Part shown: piece by piece, positions 16,615 through 25,626 of the stretch | How the letters are laid out: each line of letters starts with the position of its first letter | Numbering within the stretch: the first letter of the stretch is position 1 | Assembly: GCA_902579395.1 (NCBI GenBank) | Contig: CACHGK010000004.1 | Coordinates: 30,001-94,000 of the forward strand | DNA: 64,000 bases | Direction: 5' to 3' | Origin: an uncultured Alphaproteobacteria bacterium | GTDB lineage: Bacteria; Pseudomonadota; Alphaproteobacteria; Methylaequorales; Methylaequoraceae | Made by a program: the position numbers and the translations under genes | Notes under the pieces: model-generated | Told to the model about the DNA's origin: nothing | Databases searched by the model: none | What the model saw: the letters and a program-made list of their open reading frames with translations, nothing else

Positions 16615-18140
16615 GTAAAAATATTATAGTGACTTCACAGGGTGCAAACCTTCAAATATATTATAATTTAATTAATCGAATTAATAAAAATGGCAAACTT
16701 GGTTTTTTGACATCATTTTATAGAAATTTTAAAGAATTCCAGGAAACTGAAAAAAATTTAGATTCAGTTTTTTTTATTAAAGAGTGGGAGATATTTGAAA
16801 AATCAAAGCTTAATGTAAAAGTTAAAAGTTTCACAAAATTAAATAATGATTTTCCTCCTGGAATATTATGGGGTTCAATTTTATCTGATAGAAGACTTAT
16901 TTATGGAAAAAAATCAAAATATATCGAAGATTACGATGTTAGATTTTCAGATAATCAACTTTATAATCTAATACATACATTTTTAGATGAGTTTGAAATT
17001 TTCTTTAAAAAAATTAAGCCTGACGTCCTTATTGGGTCTGTTCCGGTTACATTTGGAGAAGTTCTTGCAATTGAATATTGTAAAAATAAAAATATTCCCA
17101 CCCTTCAATTGCACTCATCAAGAATAGAAAACTATTTTGCACTTCATGACAAAATTTTAGGAACTTCAAAACATTTTTTAAAAATAAAAAAAGAAAATAA
17201 TTTTTCGTTGAAAGAAAAAATAAAAGCAAAAAAAATTCTTAAAGATATCAGATCAAATGGTGTGGTATATGAGGGTGTAAACCTGAAAACTAAAACAAAT
17301 GTTAATATAAACTTATTTTCAATATTGAGAGATCTTTTATATTCAATAAAGCATGAATGTAAAAAATATTTTGATATCAACTCAAGAAATGATAACCACG
17401 ACCCTGGTTTTCTCAAATTTTGGTATTATAAAAACTTTGTTCAACCATTTAGATTTTATACTAATCAATCATTTTTAAAGAAAAATAGAAGAATAATTGA
17501 TTTTAAGAGATTTTCTAAAGATTTTGAGTTTTGCTTTTATCCTCTGCATACTGAACCTGAGGTCTCAATTCAAGTTCTTGGTAGGCCATACCATAAAAAT
17601 CAAATAGAGCTTTTGAGAAACATAGGTGCTAGTTTGCCTTTTGGGATGAAACTTTTAGTAAAAGAACATCCTAGATCAATTGGATTAAGATCTAAAAGTT
17701 TTTATAAAAAGCTTTTGGAAATTCCCAATTTATTTTTCATTGATCCACAAGTTGATTCTTTGAGTATCGTGAAGAAGTCAAGTTTTGTTGCTATTATTTC
17801 CTCAACTATAGGTTTAGAATCATTAATAATTGGTAAACCAATTTTAGTTCTTGGGTATCCAAAATATGCTGAACTTTTTGAAAAAGGGTTGATAAGATGT
17901 TATAATTTATTTGAATTGCCAATAAAAATTATTGAAACATTAAAATTAAAAAAGATTAATGAAGAAGAAATTCTTTCATCATTAGGGGCTCTAATAAAAG
18001 GTTCAGTTCCTGTAAATTTTTATAGCAAAATCTTAAAAAAAGCTGATAGGTATTCAGTTAAGAGCTCATTAACTAATAGTGAAGAACTTAAGAATCTTGA
18101 GAAGTACTTTTTATACAGAATAAATGAGGTTGTAAAATGA
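16611..18140 (+). CDS. capsule-type glycosyltransferase (Capsule_synth-like)
   Basis: 509 aa from the ATG at 16611, which overlaps the upstream stop; a frame starting 30 bp earlier intrudes into the methyltransferase gene. The N-terminal half contains DVLIGSVPVTFGEVLAIEYC and LHSSRIENYF. The C-terminal half contains FYPLHTEPEVSIQVLG, LLVKEHPRSIG and IISSTIGLESLIIGKPILV, the layout of capsular polysaccharide transferases and KpsC/KpsS-like proteins. It probably adds sugars to the surface polysaccharide. It overlaps the NeuB gene by 4 bp, which points to a nonulosonic-acid-containing product. Confidence 0.68.
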   Translation: MSKNIIVTSQGANLQIYYNLINRINKNGKLGFLTSFYRNFKEFQETEKNLDSVFFIKEWEIFEKSKLNVKVKSFTKLNNDFPPGILWGSILSDRRLIYGKKSKYIEDYDVRFSDNQLYNLIHTFLDEFEIFFKKIKPDVLIGSVPVTFGEVLAIEYCKNKNIPTLQLHSSRIENYFALHDKILGTSKHFLKIKKENNFSLKEKIKAKKILKDIRSNGVVYEGVNLKTKTNVNINLFSILRDLLYSIKHECKKYFDINSRNDNHDPGFLKFWYYKNFVQPFRFYTNQSFLKKNRRIIDFKRFSKDFEFCFYPLHTEPEVSIQVLGRPYHKNQIELLRNIGASLPFGMKLLVKEHPRSIGLRSKSFYKKLLEIPNLFFIDPQVDSLSIVKKSSFVAIISSTIGLESLIIGKPILVLGYPKYAELFEKGLIRCYNLFELPIKIIETLKLKKINEEEILSSLGALIKGSVPVNFYSKILKKADRYSVKSSLTNSEELKNLEKYFLYRINEVVK

Positions 18141-19174
18141 ATTTAAAAGTTGGAAAAAAAAAAATAAGTTTAGATTCTGAAAAATCCTTTATTATAGCTG
18201 AAATAGCTCAGGCACATGATGGCTCTTTAGGTTATGCCCATTCATTCATAGACATAGCAAAAAGCTGTAATGTTGATGCAATAAAATTCCAAATCCATTC
18301 TGCAGATGATGAATCAACTTTAGATGAAAAATTCAGAATTAAGATGTCTTCTGAATATAACTCACGTTATGACTATTGGAAAAAAATGGAATTTAAGTTA
18401 GATCAATGGTTTGAATTAAAAAAACATTGTAATGAAAATTCTATTGAATTTATGGTTTCAGTTTTTTCTGAAAATGCAATTAATATTGCAAAAAAGCTAG
18501 GCTTAAATAATGTAAAAATTTCGTCGGGTGATTTTTTTAATCACTCTCTTTTAGATAATGCGTGCGCATCATTTGACAATTTAATAATAAGCACTGGAAT
18601 GTCTGTGGAAAATGAAATAATGTCAATGGCAAGAAAATTAAAGAAGAAAAAAAATAAACTAGCTTTTCTTCAATGCATTTCTAAATATCCATGTCCCCTT
18701 GATTCTTTGTGTCTTGATTCAATCAAGATCTTTAAAGATAAGTTAAATATTCCAATAGGACTGTCTGATCACTCGGGAACAATCTTTCCCGCAGTTTATG
18801 CTTTAGCCCATAAAGCTAATTTGATTGAGGTGCATCTTTGTATGGATAAAAATCAATATGGTCCAGACACTTCTTCATCTCTTACTCCTAATGAATTATC
18901 ACTTGTAACAAATTTCAGAGATAGTTTTTCTATTTTTGAAAAAAAGGTTAATAGAGACTTAGTTGTAAAATCAATTAAACATAAAGAATTATTTACAAGA
19001 TCTATTGCTTTAAAATCAGATAAAAACAAAGGTTATATCTTGAAAAAATCTGATCTCACTCTCAAGAAACCAGGAACTGGAATCCCATTTGAAAAAATTG
19101 GGAGTCTAATTGGGAAAAAACTAATCAAAAATGTTAGCAAAAAAAAATTATTAAGATACGATGACATAAAATAA
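18137..19174 (+). CDS. N-acetylneuraminate synthase family protein (first of three NeuB-like)
   Basis: 345 aa. AEIAQAHDGS (21-30) is the N-terminal active-site strand, here with Ala-Gln where most NeuBs have Gly-x-Asn. KISSGDFFNHSLLD, ISTGM, LQCISKYPCP and GLSDHSG follow, all NeuB barrel motifs. The SAF (antifreeze-like) domain occupies about 285-345 (KPGTGIPFEKIGSLIGKKL). The enzyme condenses PEP with a six-carbon amino sugar to a nonulosonic acid; the exact sugar cannot be read from sequence. NeuA lies seven kilobases on in the same operon, but no NeuC is present in it. Confidence 0.85.
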   Translation: MNLKVGKKKISLDSEKSFIIAEIAQAHDGSLGYAHSFIDIAKSCNVDAIKFQIHSADDESTLDEKFRIKMSSEYNSRYDYWKKMEFKLDQWFELKKHCNENSIEFMVSVFSENAINIAKKLGLNNVKISSGDFFNHSLLDNACASFDNLIISTGMSVENEIMSMARKLKKKKNKLAFLQCISKYPCPLDSLCLDSIKIFKDKLNIPIGLSDHSGTIFPAVYALAHKANLIEVHLCMDKNQYGPDTSSSLTPNELSLVTNFRDSFSIFEKKVNRDLVVKSIKHKELFTRSIALKSDKNKGYILKKSDLTLKKPGTGIPFEKIGSLIGKKLIKNVSKKKLLRYDDIK

Positions 19175-19187
19175 TTGGAGAGAAAAC

Positions 19188-19910
19188 TTGAAAAGAAAAA
19201 TTAGAGTTGGTGATAATTTGAAAAGTGGTAGAGGTACATGGGATTTTGGGGGGAAGGTCTCTAAAACATTTGTTGAACATGCTAAAAAATCAATTATGGG
19301 TTATGAAGAGGGTCATGAAATAATTTGTAAATTGAGTGATTTTTTTTGCAAAGAAGATAACACAATCCTTGATATCGGTGTTTCAACAGGTGAACTATTA
19401 AAAAAGATGATTAAACATAATAATCACAAAAAAAAGTTGAAATATATCGGTGTTGATAATCAAAGATCAATGATTGCTAAAGCAAGGTCTCAGCTGAAGA
19501 AAAACACTACTGTAAAGTTAAAAGTCTCTGACATAACAAAAAATAAGTTACCCAAAAATGAATTTACGATTTCATATTATACCCTTCAATTTATACCACC
19601 AAAATTTAGACAAAAAGTGTTTGATAATATTTATGCTTCTTTATCTTGGGGAGGAGGATTCGTTATGTTTGAGAAAGTAAGAGGTTCAGATGCAAGGTTT
19701 CAGGATATAATGAGCAATCTTTATGTAAATTTTAAAACTGAAATGGGTTTTTCTCCCTCTGAAATTTTAGGTAAAGCAGAGAGTATTAAAGGCGTATTGG
19801 AACCATTCTCAACAGATGGAAATATTGGATTATTAAAAAGAGCAGGATTTGTAGATATAATGTCTATATACAAAAATATATGTTTTGAGGGATTTTTCTG
19901 TATAAAATAA
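19188..19910 (+). CDS. CmoA-like carboxy-SAM synthase or methyltransferase
   Basis: 240 aa, close to the length of CmoA. The TTG start at 19188 is preceded by a clear GGAGAG Shine-Dalgarno. Motifs LDIGVSTGELL, IGVDNQRSMI, YTLQFIPP, GGGFVMFEKV and the final FEGFFCIK follow the CmoA pattern in order. CmoA makes carboxy-SAM from SAM and prephenate for tRNA wobble uridine modification. Placement between NeuB and a sugar-type methyltransferase in a glycan operon suggests a paralog with another role; a methyltransferase is equally possible. Confidence 0.62.
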   Translation: MKRKIRVGDNLKSGRGTWDFGGKVSKTFVEHAKKSIMGYEEGHEIICKLSDFFCKEDNTILDIGVSTGELLKKMIKHNNHKKKLKYIGVDNQRSMIAKARSQLKKNTTVKLKVSDITKNKLPKNEFTISYYTLQFIPPKFRQKVFDNIYASLSWGGGFVMFEKVRGSDARFQDIMSNLYVNFKTEMGFSPSEILGKAESIKGVLEPFSTDGNIGLLKRAGFVDIMSIYKNICFEGFFCIK

Positions 19911-20998
19911 TGGATTCAAATATAAAATATCAAAACTTAAAAAAAAAATTTAGAAGAGTAAAAAAAAATTGCGAAATTTGTGGAAGTTCTAATAATGAGA
20001 TCTTCCAGAATTATGGAAGAACATCTTATCCTGGAGAATATGGATTATTAAGAATTGTTATTTGTAAGGATTGTGGACACAAATACCAGAATCCGAATTT
20101 CTCAGATAATTTTTATAAAGAATATTATAAAGAGCTTTACAGAGAGATTGCATTTGATGGAAAATCTCCTTCAAATTTGTATATAAATCAACAAAAGCAA
20201 AGAGGAAAAAAGGTGTTTGATTGGTACGCAAGTGTTTATAAAAGTGATAAAGGTAAAATGCTTGACCATGGCTGTGCTTCAGGTTTTACTATGGCTGAAT
20301 GGGAAAAAAAAGGATGGGATTGCTACGGAATTGATCCTCATAGACCTTCAGTATTACTAGGAAAAAAACACGGATATAATATAAAAATCAGTTCTGGTGA
20401 AGATCTAAAATTTAAAAAAGATTTTTTCGATGTTGTTCTAAGTTTAGGATCTTTAGAACACTCTTATGATGTAAATAAAAGTTTAAAAAAAATTTATTTT
20501 ACTCTCAAAGAATCTGGACATCTAATTGTAAGATGGAGATCAGATAAAATTTTTGGATCTCCTTTAGAATATTTTAATCATAATCATTACAGATTCTTTA
20601 CAATTAATTGTTGGAAAATTTTATTAGAAAAGCATGGTTTCAGAATTTTACTTGATTCATCAAAAAAAATTGAAGGTTGGGAATCATATGACTATTTTAT
20701 TGCAGTTAAAGGAACAAAACAAAAAAATCTTTCAGAAAGCGTTAAAGTAAATGGATTAAATTATAAAAAAGAAATTTTAAAAATTGAGAAAAAAAGAAAA
20801 ACATATTATTTAAGTTGTAAGAAAATTGTTAAAGAATTCACAAAAAAACAGCCCTCTGAATTTGATTTTAGAAGATTCATTATAAGAGAAAATATTTCAT
20901 GGGGGTTGTTAGGAGGAGATTCAAAACAAGTTATTAAGAGATCTATTTTAGAGGCTAAGAGATATGTTATAGAATATGACAATGGAAACGTATTTTGA
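19910..20998 (+). CDS. C-methyltransferase-like protein with zinc-binding N-terminus
   Basis: 362 aa. A zinc ribbon comes first: CEIC (21-24) and CKDC (52-55). A class I SAM domain follows with LDHGCASG (118-125), YGIDP and LSLGSLEHSYDV, then SGHLIVRW. The arrangement is that of NDP-sugar C-methyltransferases and related proteins (TylCIII-like, methyltransferase type 13 region). The C-terminal 110 residues are not recognised. It shares a base with the CmoA-like gene and overlaps the next start. Confidence 0.68.
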   Translation: MDSNIKYQNLKKKFRRVKKNCEICGSSNNEIFQNYGRTSYPGEYGLLRIVICKDCGHKYQNPNFSDNFYKEYYKELYREIAFDGKSPSNLYINQQKQRGKKVFDWYASVYKSDKGKMLDHGCASGFTMAEWEKKGWDCYGIDPHRPSVLLGKKHGYNIKISSGEDLKFKKDFFDVVLSLGSLEHSYDVNKSLKKIYFTLKESGHLIVRWRSDKIFGSPLEYFNHNHYRFFTINCWKILLEKHGFRILLDSSKKIEGWESYDYFIAVKGTKQKNLSESVKVNGLNYKKEILKIEKKRKTYYLSCKKIVKEFTKKQPSEFDFRRFIIRENISWGLLGGDSKQVIKRSILEAKRYVIEYDNGNVF

Positions 20999-22140
20999 TT
21001 AAATCATTAGTAAAAGAAATCTTATTTATCTTAAGAAAGTTTCTTTATAAAAAATATTCCATTAATAAGAGTTATAAGTATAGGATTCTAAGTTGGAAAG
21101 ATGATATTTTTTGTGGTTATTATGACATAACTCCTTTTTCAAATTGTGATAGATATATATTTTATAACAAAAAAAGAAATAAATCCGTTCAGATAATTTG
21201 TTTTGATCTTCTATTAAATAAAGAAATTTGTCTTGGTGAAAGTGTTGCTTGGAGCACTCAAATGGGAGCAAGAATTTTTTGGTTAAACAATTCAAAAAAC
21301 TTAGGTTTTAATGCTATGCGAGATAAAAGGCAGATTTTTATAATTAAGGAATTAAAAACAAACAAATTAATAAAAAAAATTAATCACCCAATTTTTGATA
21401 TAAATAAAGATAATAGTTTGGGCCTTAGCCTTGATTTTAAAAAACTTGAAGAAATGAGACCAGGATATGGTTTTACTGGAAAAAATTTTTTCAAAAATTC
21501 AATTGGAGTAGTAAATTTAAAAAAAAATATATTTAAAAAAGTCTTATCAACAGAAGATTTATTTGACTATCTAAATATTAAAAATTGTAATGATTCATAT
21601 TTCAATCATTTAAGTTGGTCTCCATGTGGTGAATTTTTTGTATTCTTTTTTTTATGGTCAAAAGATACAAAAAAGAAAACTCATTTTTTTATTTATAATT
21701 ATAAAAAAAATATTCTTGCAAAAATTTCAAAAGAGAATGAAGTCATTTCTCACTTTAATTGGATTGATAAAGATCATTTAATTTTTACTGTCAAAAAAGA
21801 TGTTTTTAGGTATGCAGTTTTTAATATAAAAAATAGAAGAAAAAAAATGATTAATGGTTTTCCAGAAAACTTAGATGGACATCCTTCAGTTAATCCTAAG
21901 AATAGAAAAATTTTTTTGACAGATACTTATCAGAACTTTTTAGGTAATCAGAGGTTATTTACAGTAAATGGAAAAAAGAAAACTTTAGTTGGTGAATTTT
22001 TTTTACCAAAGAGATATTTTGGTATTAACAAAAATGATTTACATCCGAGATGGTCGAATGATGGGAAAAGTATAGTAGTCGACGTTGCTTTTTCGGGAAA
22101 AAGAGAAATAATGATTCTAAAAAAAAATGAAATATTTTAG
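20995..22140 (+). CDS. predicted beta-propeller protein of glycan clusters
   Basis: 381 aa, TTG start in a TTGA overlap. No catalytic motif is visible. Repeating units end in hydrophobic-Asp/Ser-x-Asp patterns: GYYDITPFSNCDRYIFY, HLSWSPCGEFFVFFF, HFNWIDKDHLIF, HPRWSNDGKSIVVDVAF. This is typical of TolB/WD-like propeller blades. There is no signal peptide, although the first 20 residues are basic and hydrophobic and may be peripheral. Similar proteins occur in surface polysaccharide clusters with unknown roles. It overlaps the flippase gene by 14 bp. Confidence 0.5.
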   Translation: MIKSLVKEILFILRKFLYKKYSINKSYKYRILSWKDDIFCGYYDITPFSNCDRYIFYNKKRNKSVQIICFDLLLNKEICLGESVAWSTQMGARIFWLNNSKNLGFNAMRDKRQIFIIKELKTNKLIKKINHPIFDINKDNSLGLSLDFKKLEEMRPGYGFTGKNFFKNSIGVVNLKKNIFKKVLSTEDLFDYLNIKNCNDSYFNHLSWSPCGEFFVFFFLWSKDTKKKTHFFIYNYKKNILAKISKENEVISHFNWIDKDHLIFTVKKDVFRYAVFNIKNRRKKMINGFPENLDGHPSVNPKNRKIFLTDTYQNFLGNQRLFTVNGKKKTLVGEFFLPKRYFGINKNDLHPRWSNDGKSIVVDVAFSGKREIMILKKNEIF

Positions 22141-23806
22141 TTATTTACAAATAATTTCAAGCTTGCAAAAAGTAATGAAAAATATAAAGCTTGTTTTTGT
22201 ACTTATTTTTATACTTTGTCTTTTAGAAGGTCTATTAACATCAATATCAATAACTTCTATCATTCCAATACTCTCCACTTTAAATGAAAATGAGAGCGTC
22301 AGTAATTTTTTTTTAAAAGATCTCATAGGTAGATTTTATCTAGAATTCGAAGATTTAATTATAATATTAGCGATTATTCTTTTATTTAAAATTATTATCG
22401 TCATATGTAGAAAGATTGTAAGTATTATTTCTGCAGAGGAATTGAGGTCACTTCTGCACTCCTATATTTTGGAGTCAATCCTAAGTAAAGATTATTCAAA
22501 TTTAATGAAATTCCCTAGAGGAGAATTAATTGAGAAATTAGCAAGAAACACTGACTCAACCTCTATGATGATATTTAAAATTACGAACTTACTATCAAAT
22601 TTTGTAATAATAGTTGTCTTAATCATAACTTCAATTCTTGTCAATTTTTATATTACAATGTCAGTAATTCTTTTTTTTATTATTATTTATATTTTAATAA
22701 TTAAAAGCTATCTGGACAAAGTTAATAAAATTGGTAAACAAAAAACTATAAAACAGGAGAATCTTACTTCTTTATTCTCTTCAATAATTTTTAGTATAAA
22801 AGAAGTTTATCTTTTAAATTCAAAAAAATTTTTTCTCAGAAAAATAAAAAAAAAGACTGATTCATTAAAAAAAACTAGAATACAAAGTAAATTTTTTATA
22901 ACACTTCCGCAAGACTTAATAGAATTTTTATTTGTGTTTTTGATTGCGACTGTATTTATTTTTTTTAACTACGAAAATGCAATTAAAGATTATCTACCAA
23001 ACTTAATTTTCTTTTTTTTAATTTTTTATAAACTTTATCAGTCCTCAATTAACTTTGTAAAAGAAATAGCTAACATAGAAAGTATAAAATATGCTTATAC
23101 AAATATTTATGATGAGTTTATAAAGGACTTCAAATCTAAAAATGTTGAACAACAAGTAGAAATCAATGAAGATATTTTTAGTAGAATTATTAGAGTTAGT
23201 AAACTTTATTTTAGTTTTTATAGCACCCAAGAGAATAAAGATATTACTCTCTTAAAAAATGTAAATATAAAAATTCAGAGGAGAAAAATAACACAAATAA
23301 TTGGTCAAAGTGGATCTGGAAAAACAACTCTTCTTGATTTACTTGTAAAACTTTATAATCCAAGTAAGGGTAATATATATTTTGATGAAAAAAATATTAA
23401 TGAAATTAACACTGAAACTTTAAGGAAAAATATTGGATATGTAACCCAAAACTGCAGCTTATTTGAGGGAAATGTAATGGAAAATATAATTTTAGATAAA
23501 AAGTTTGTAAAAACTAAAATGAACGAAATAATGAGTATTTGTGATTTGGATAAAATGAATTATAAAAAACTAGTTAAAGATGGAGGAAAGAATCTATCAG
23601 GAGGTGAGATTAAAAGAATATCTCTTGCTAGAGCATTATATCATGAACCAGAGGTTATTATTATTGATGAAACCTTTTCATCTGTTGATGAAAAATCTGA
23701 AGAAAAAATAATTAAACAATTAAGAAAGAAAAAATTTACTGTAATATTAATATCGCATAGGATGTCTTCACAAAAATATGTAGATAAAATTTACAATATT
23801 AATTAG
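22127..23806 (+). CDS. ABC transporter, fused permease-ATPase (flippase type)
   Basis: 559 aa. Six hydrophobic helices lie in residues 20-320 and an ATPase domain after about 365: Walker A GQSGSGKTT (393-401), Q-loop YVTQNCSLFEGNV, signature LSGGE (490-494), Walker B VIIIDE (510-515) and an H-loop LISHR. The fused half-transporter plan is that of MsbA and PglK, which flip lipid-linked oligosaccharides or lipid A. In this operon it is the best candidate for moving the lipid-linked glycan to the periplasm. The start ATG lies inside the previous gene by 14 bp. Confidence 0.88.
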   Translation: MKYFSYLQIISSLQKVMKNIKLVFVLIFILCLLEGLLTSISITSIIPILSTLNENESVSNFFLKDLIGRFYLEFEDLIIILAIILLFKIIIVICRKIVSIISAEELRSLLHSYILESILSKDYSNLMKFPRGELIEKLARNTDSTSMMIFKITNLLSNFVIIVVLIITSILVNFYITMSVILFFIIIYILIIKSYLDKVNKIGKQKTIKQENLTSLFSSIIFSIKEVYLLNSKKFFLRKIKKKTDSLKKTRIQSKFFITLPQDLIEFLFVFLIATVFIFFNYENAIKDYLPNLIFFFLIFYKLYQSSINFVKEIANIESIKYAYTNIYDEFIKDFKSKNVEQQVEINEDIFSRIIRVSKLYFSFYSTQENKDITLLKNVNIKIQRRKITQIIGQSGSGKTTLLDLLVKLYNPSKGNIYFDEKNINEINTETLRKNIGYVTQNCSLFEGNVMENIILDKKFVKTKMNEIMSICDLDKMNYKKLVKDGGKNLSGGEIKRISLARALYHEPEVIIIDETFSSVDEKSEEKIIKQLRKKKFTVILISHRMSSQKYVDKIYNIN

Positions 23807-23816
23807 GTCATAATTT

Positions 23817-24866
23817 ATGAAAGTAAAAATATTTGGAGCTGGATCTATTGGAAATCATTTGGCTTACGCTTGCAGATCACAAAATCTTGATGTAACAATT
23901 TTTGACATCGATGATAATGCACTAAAGAGGACAAAAGAGGAGATTTATCCTGCTAGATATGGATTTTGGGATAACAACATTAACTTAACAAATTCATCAG
24001 AATTAAATAAAAATTTTGACTTAATAATTATTGGAACACCACCTGATAGTCATGTAGATATACTTAATAGTCTTGATTTAGATGGAGTGAGGGCAGTTTT
24101 GATTGAAAAGCCTTTGACATTTCCTTTTGATTCTAGATTGATAAATTTATTAAATCTAAATAAAAAATCTAATGTGAAATTTTTCATTGGATATAATCAT
24201 ATTGTTTCAAAATCAATGGAAGAGATGGGAAAACTAATTGTTAATAAAAGATTGGGAGAATTAAAGGCTCTTGATGTGGAGTTTAGAGAAAAATGGGATG
24301 GAATCTTTAAAGCCCATCCATGGTTAGATGGTCCATCTGATAGTTATCTTGGTGATTTCAAAGTTGGTGGAGGAGCAACTTGCGAACATTCACATGCAAT
24401 AAATATTTGGCATCATTTATCTATAATTTCAGGTAATGGAAGAGTTAATTATGTGAGTGCGGATCTCGTATTTAAAAAAGATAGTGATCTTGATTATGAC
24501 TCAATCTCATTTGTAAATTTAAGATCAGATAGGGGATTGTCTGGACGAGTAGTTCAGGATGTTGAAACAAAGCCTCATTCTAAAAATGTCGTAGCAACAT
24601 GTGAGAGAGGATTAATAAAATGGATTTGTAATTTTTCAGGCAATTCTGATCGTATAGAAATACTAGAAGATGATAACTATGAAAAAATAGATTTTAAAAA
24701 AGAGAGAAAAGACGACTTTATTGCAGAGATTCAACATATTTTAAATCATTTAAATAATAATGATAAAAGTCCTATTAATCTCAATTATGGAATTGAGACT
24801 ATGAAAATAATTGATAGTATTTTCCTCTCTGATTCAGAAAAAAGAAGGAAACAAGTTTTATATTAA
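23817..24866 (+). CDS. Gfo/Idh/MocA-family oxidoreductase
   Basis: 349 aa. The N-terminal Rossmann motif is FGAGSIGNHL (6-15), followed by LIIIGTPPDSHVDIL and the diagnostic EKP (97-99). The C-terminal part contains HPWLDGP and GGGATCEHSHAINIW, with the His residues usual in the active site. Family members oxidise or reduce sugars attached to nucleotides or free. It shares one base with the NeuA-like gene, so it may tailor the nonulosonic acid or its precursor. Confidence 0.82.
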   Translation: MKVKIFGAGSIGNHLAYACRSQNLDVTIFDIDDNALKRTKEEIYPARYGFWDNNINLTNSSELNKNFDLIIIGTPPDSHVDILNSLDLDGVRAVLIEKPLTFPFDSRLINLLNLNKKSNVKFFIGYNHIVSKSMEEMGKLIVNKRLGELKALDVEFREKWDGIFKAHPWLDGPSDSYLGDFKVGGGATCEHSHAINIWHHLSIISGNGRVNYVSADLVFKKDSDLDYDSISFVNLRSDRGLSGRVVQDVETKPHSKNVVATCERGLIKWICNFSGNSDRIEILEDDNYEKIDFKKERKDDFIAEIQHILNHLNNNDKSPINLNYGIETMKIIDSIFLSDSEKRRKQVLY

Positions 24867-25582
24867 TGTTCAAAAATGAAAAAAAAAAAGTATTAGCAAT
24901 TATTCCAGCAAGAGGTGGGTCGAAGGGAATAAAACTTAAAAATATAAAAAAAATTAATGGCATGCCACTTATTGCTTACACTGCAAAGGTTGTTTCTAAA
25001 TCAAAATTTATTGATAGGGCTGTTGTATCAACTGATAATAAAAAAATTCGAGATATATCAATTGAATTTGGGTTAGATTGTCCATTTATGAGACCAAAAA
25101 AGTTGAGCGGACCAAGAGTTCCAGACATGCCTGTTTTAATTCATGCACTAAAAAAAATAGAAAAAATTGATAATACCAAATATGACATAGTCTTGATGCT
25201 TCAACCGACTTCACCATTAAGATCAAAGTCAATATTAGAAAGAGCAGTAAAACTTTTGGAGGAAAAAAAATACGAAGCAGTTTGGTCTATTTCAAAAATT
25301 GACAAGAAATTTCACGAAAAGAAACAGCTCAAGTTAAATGAAGATGGATTTTTGAGTTATTCTTCTATGGATGGAAAGAAAATTATTGCAAGACAAATGC
25401 TTGATGAAAGATATATAAGAAACGGTTTGGTTTATGCTTTTACCAGAAAAAGTATATTAAAAGGAAATAATCTACCAAAGCGGACTGGTTTTATAAAATG
25501 TAAGGGATATTTTCCAAATATTGACTCAATTAAAGATTTAAAGGAAGCTGAATTATTTTTTAAAAAAAAGATTATAAATTAA
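24866..25582 (+). CDS. CMP-nonulosonic acid cytidylyltransferase (NeuA-like, first of three)
   Basis: 238 aa. The CTP-binding loop IIPARGGSKGIKLKN (12-26) is followed by VVSTDNKKI, LMLQPTSPLRSKS and a late FPNIDSIKDLKEAE (bearing the metal-binding Asp). This is the acylneuraminate cytidylyltransferase fold. It presumably activates the product of the NeuB at 18137 with CTP so that a glycosyltransferase can use it. The 44-bp gap after it is the largest in the downstream part of the operon before the B12 radical-SAM gene, so a new transcript could start there. Confidence 0.86.
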   Translation: MFKNEKKKVLAIIPARGGSKGIKLKNIKKINGMPLIAYTAKVVSKSKFIDRAVVSTDNKKIRDISIEFGLDCPFMRPKKLSGPRVPDMPVLIHALKKIEKIDNTKYDIVLMLQPTSPLRSKSILERAVKLLEEKKYEAVWSISKIDKKFHEKKQLKLNEDGFLSYSSMDGKKIIARQMLDERYIRNGLVYAFTRKSILKGNNLPKRTGFIKCKGYFPNIDSIKDLKEAELFFKKKIIN

Positions 25583-25626
25583 ATTTTAGTATATTATATT
25601 GCTAGTAAATTTAGAAAAAGAGTTTT

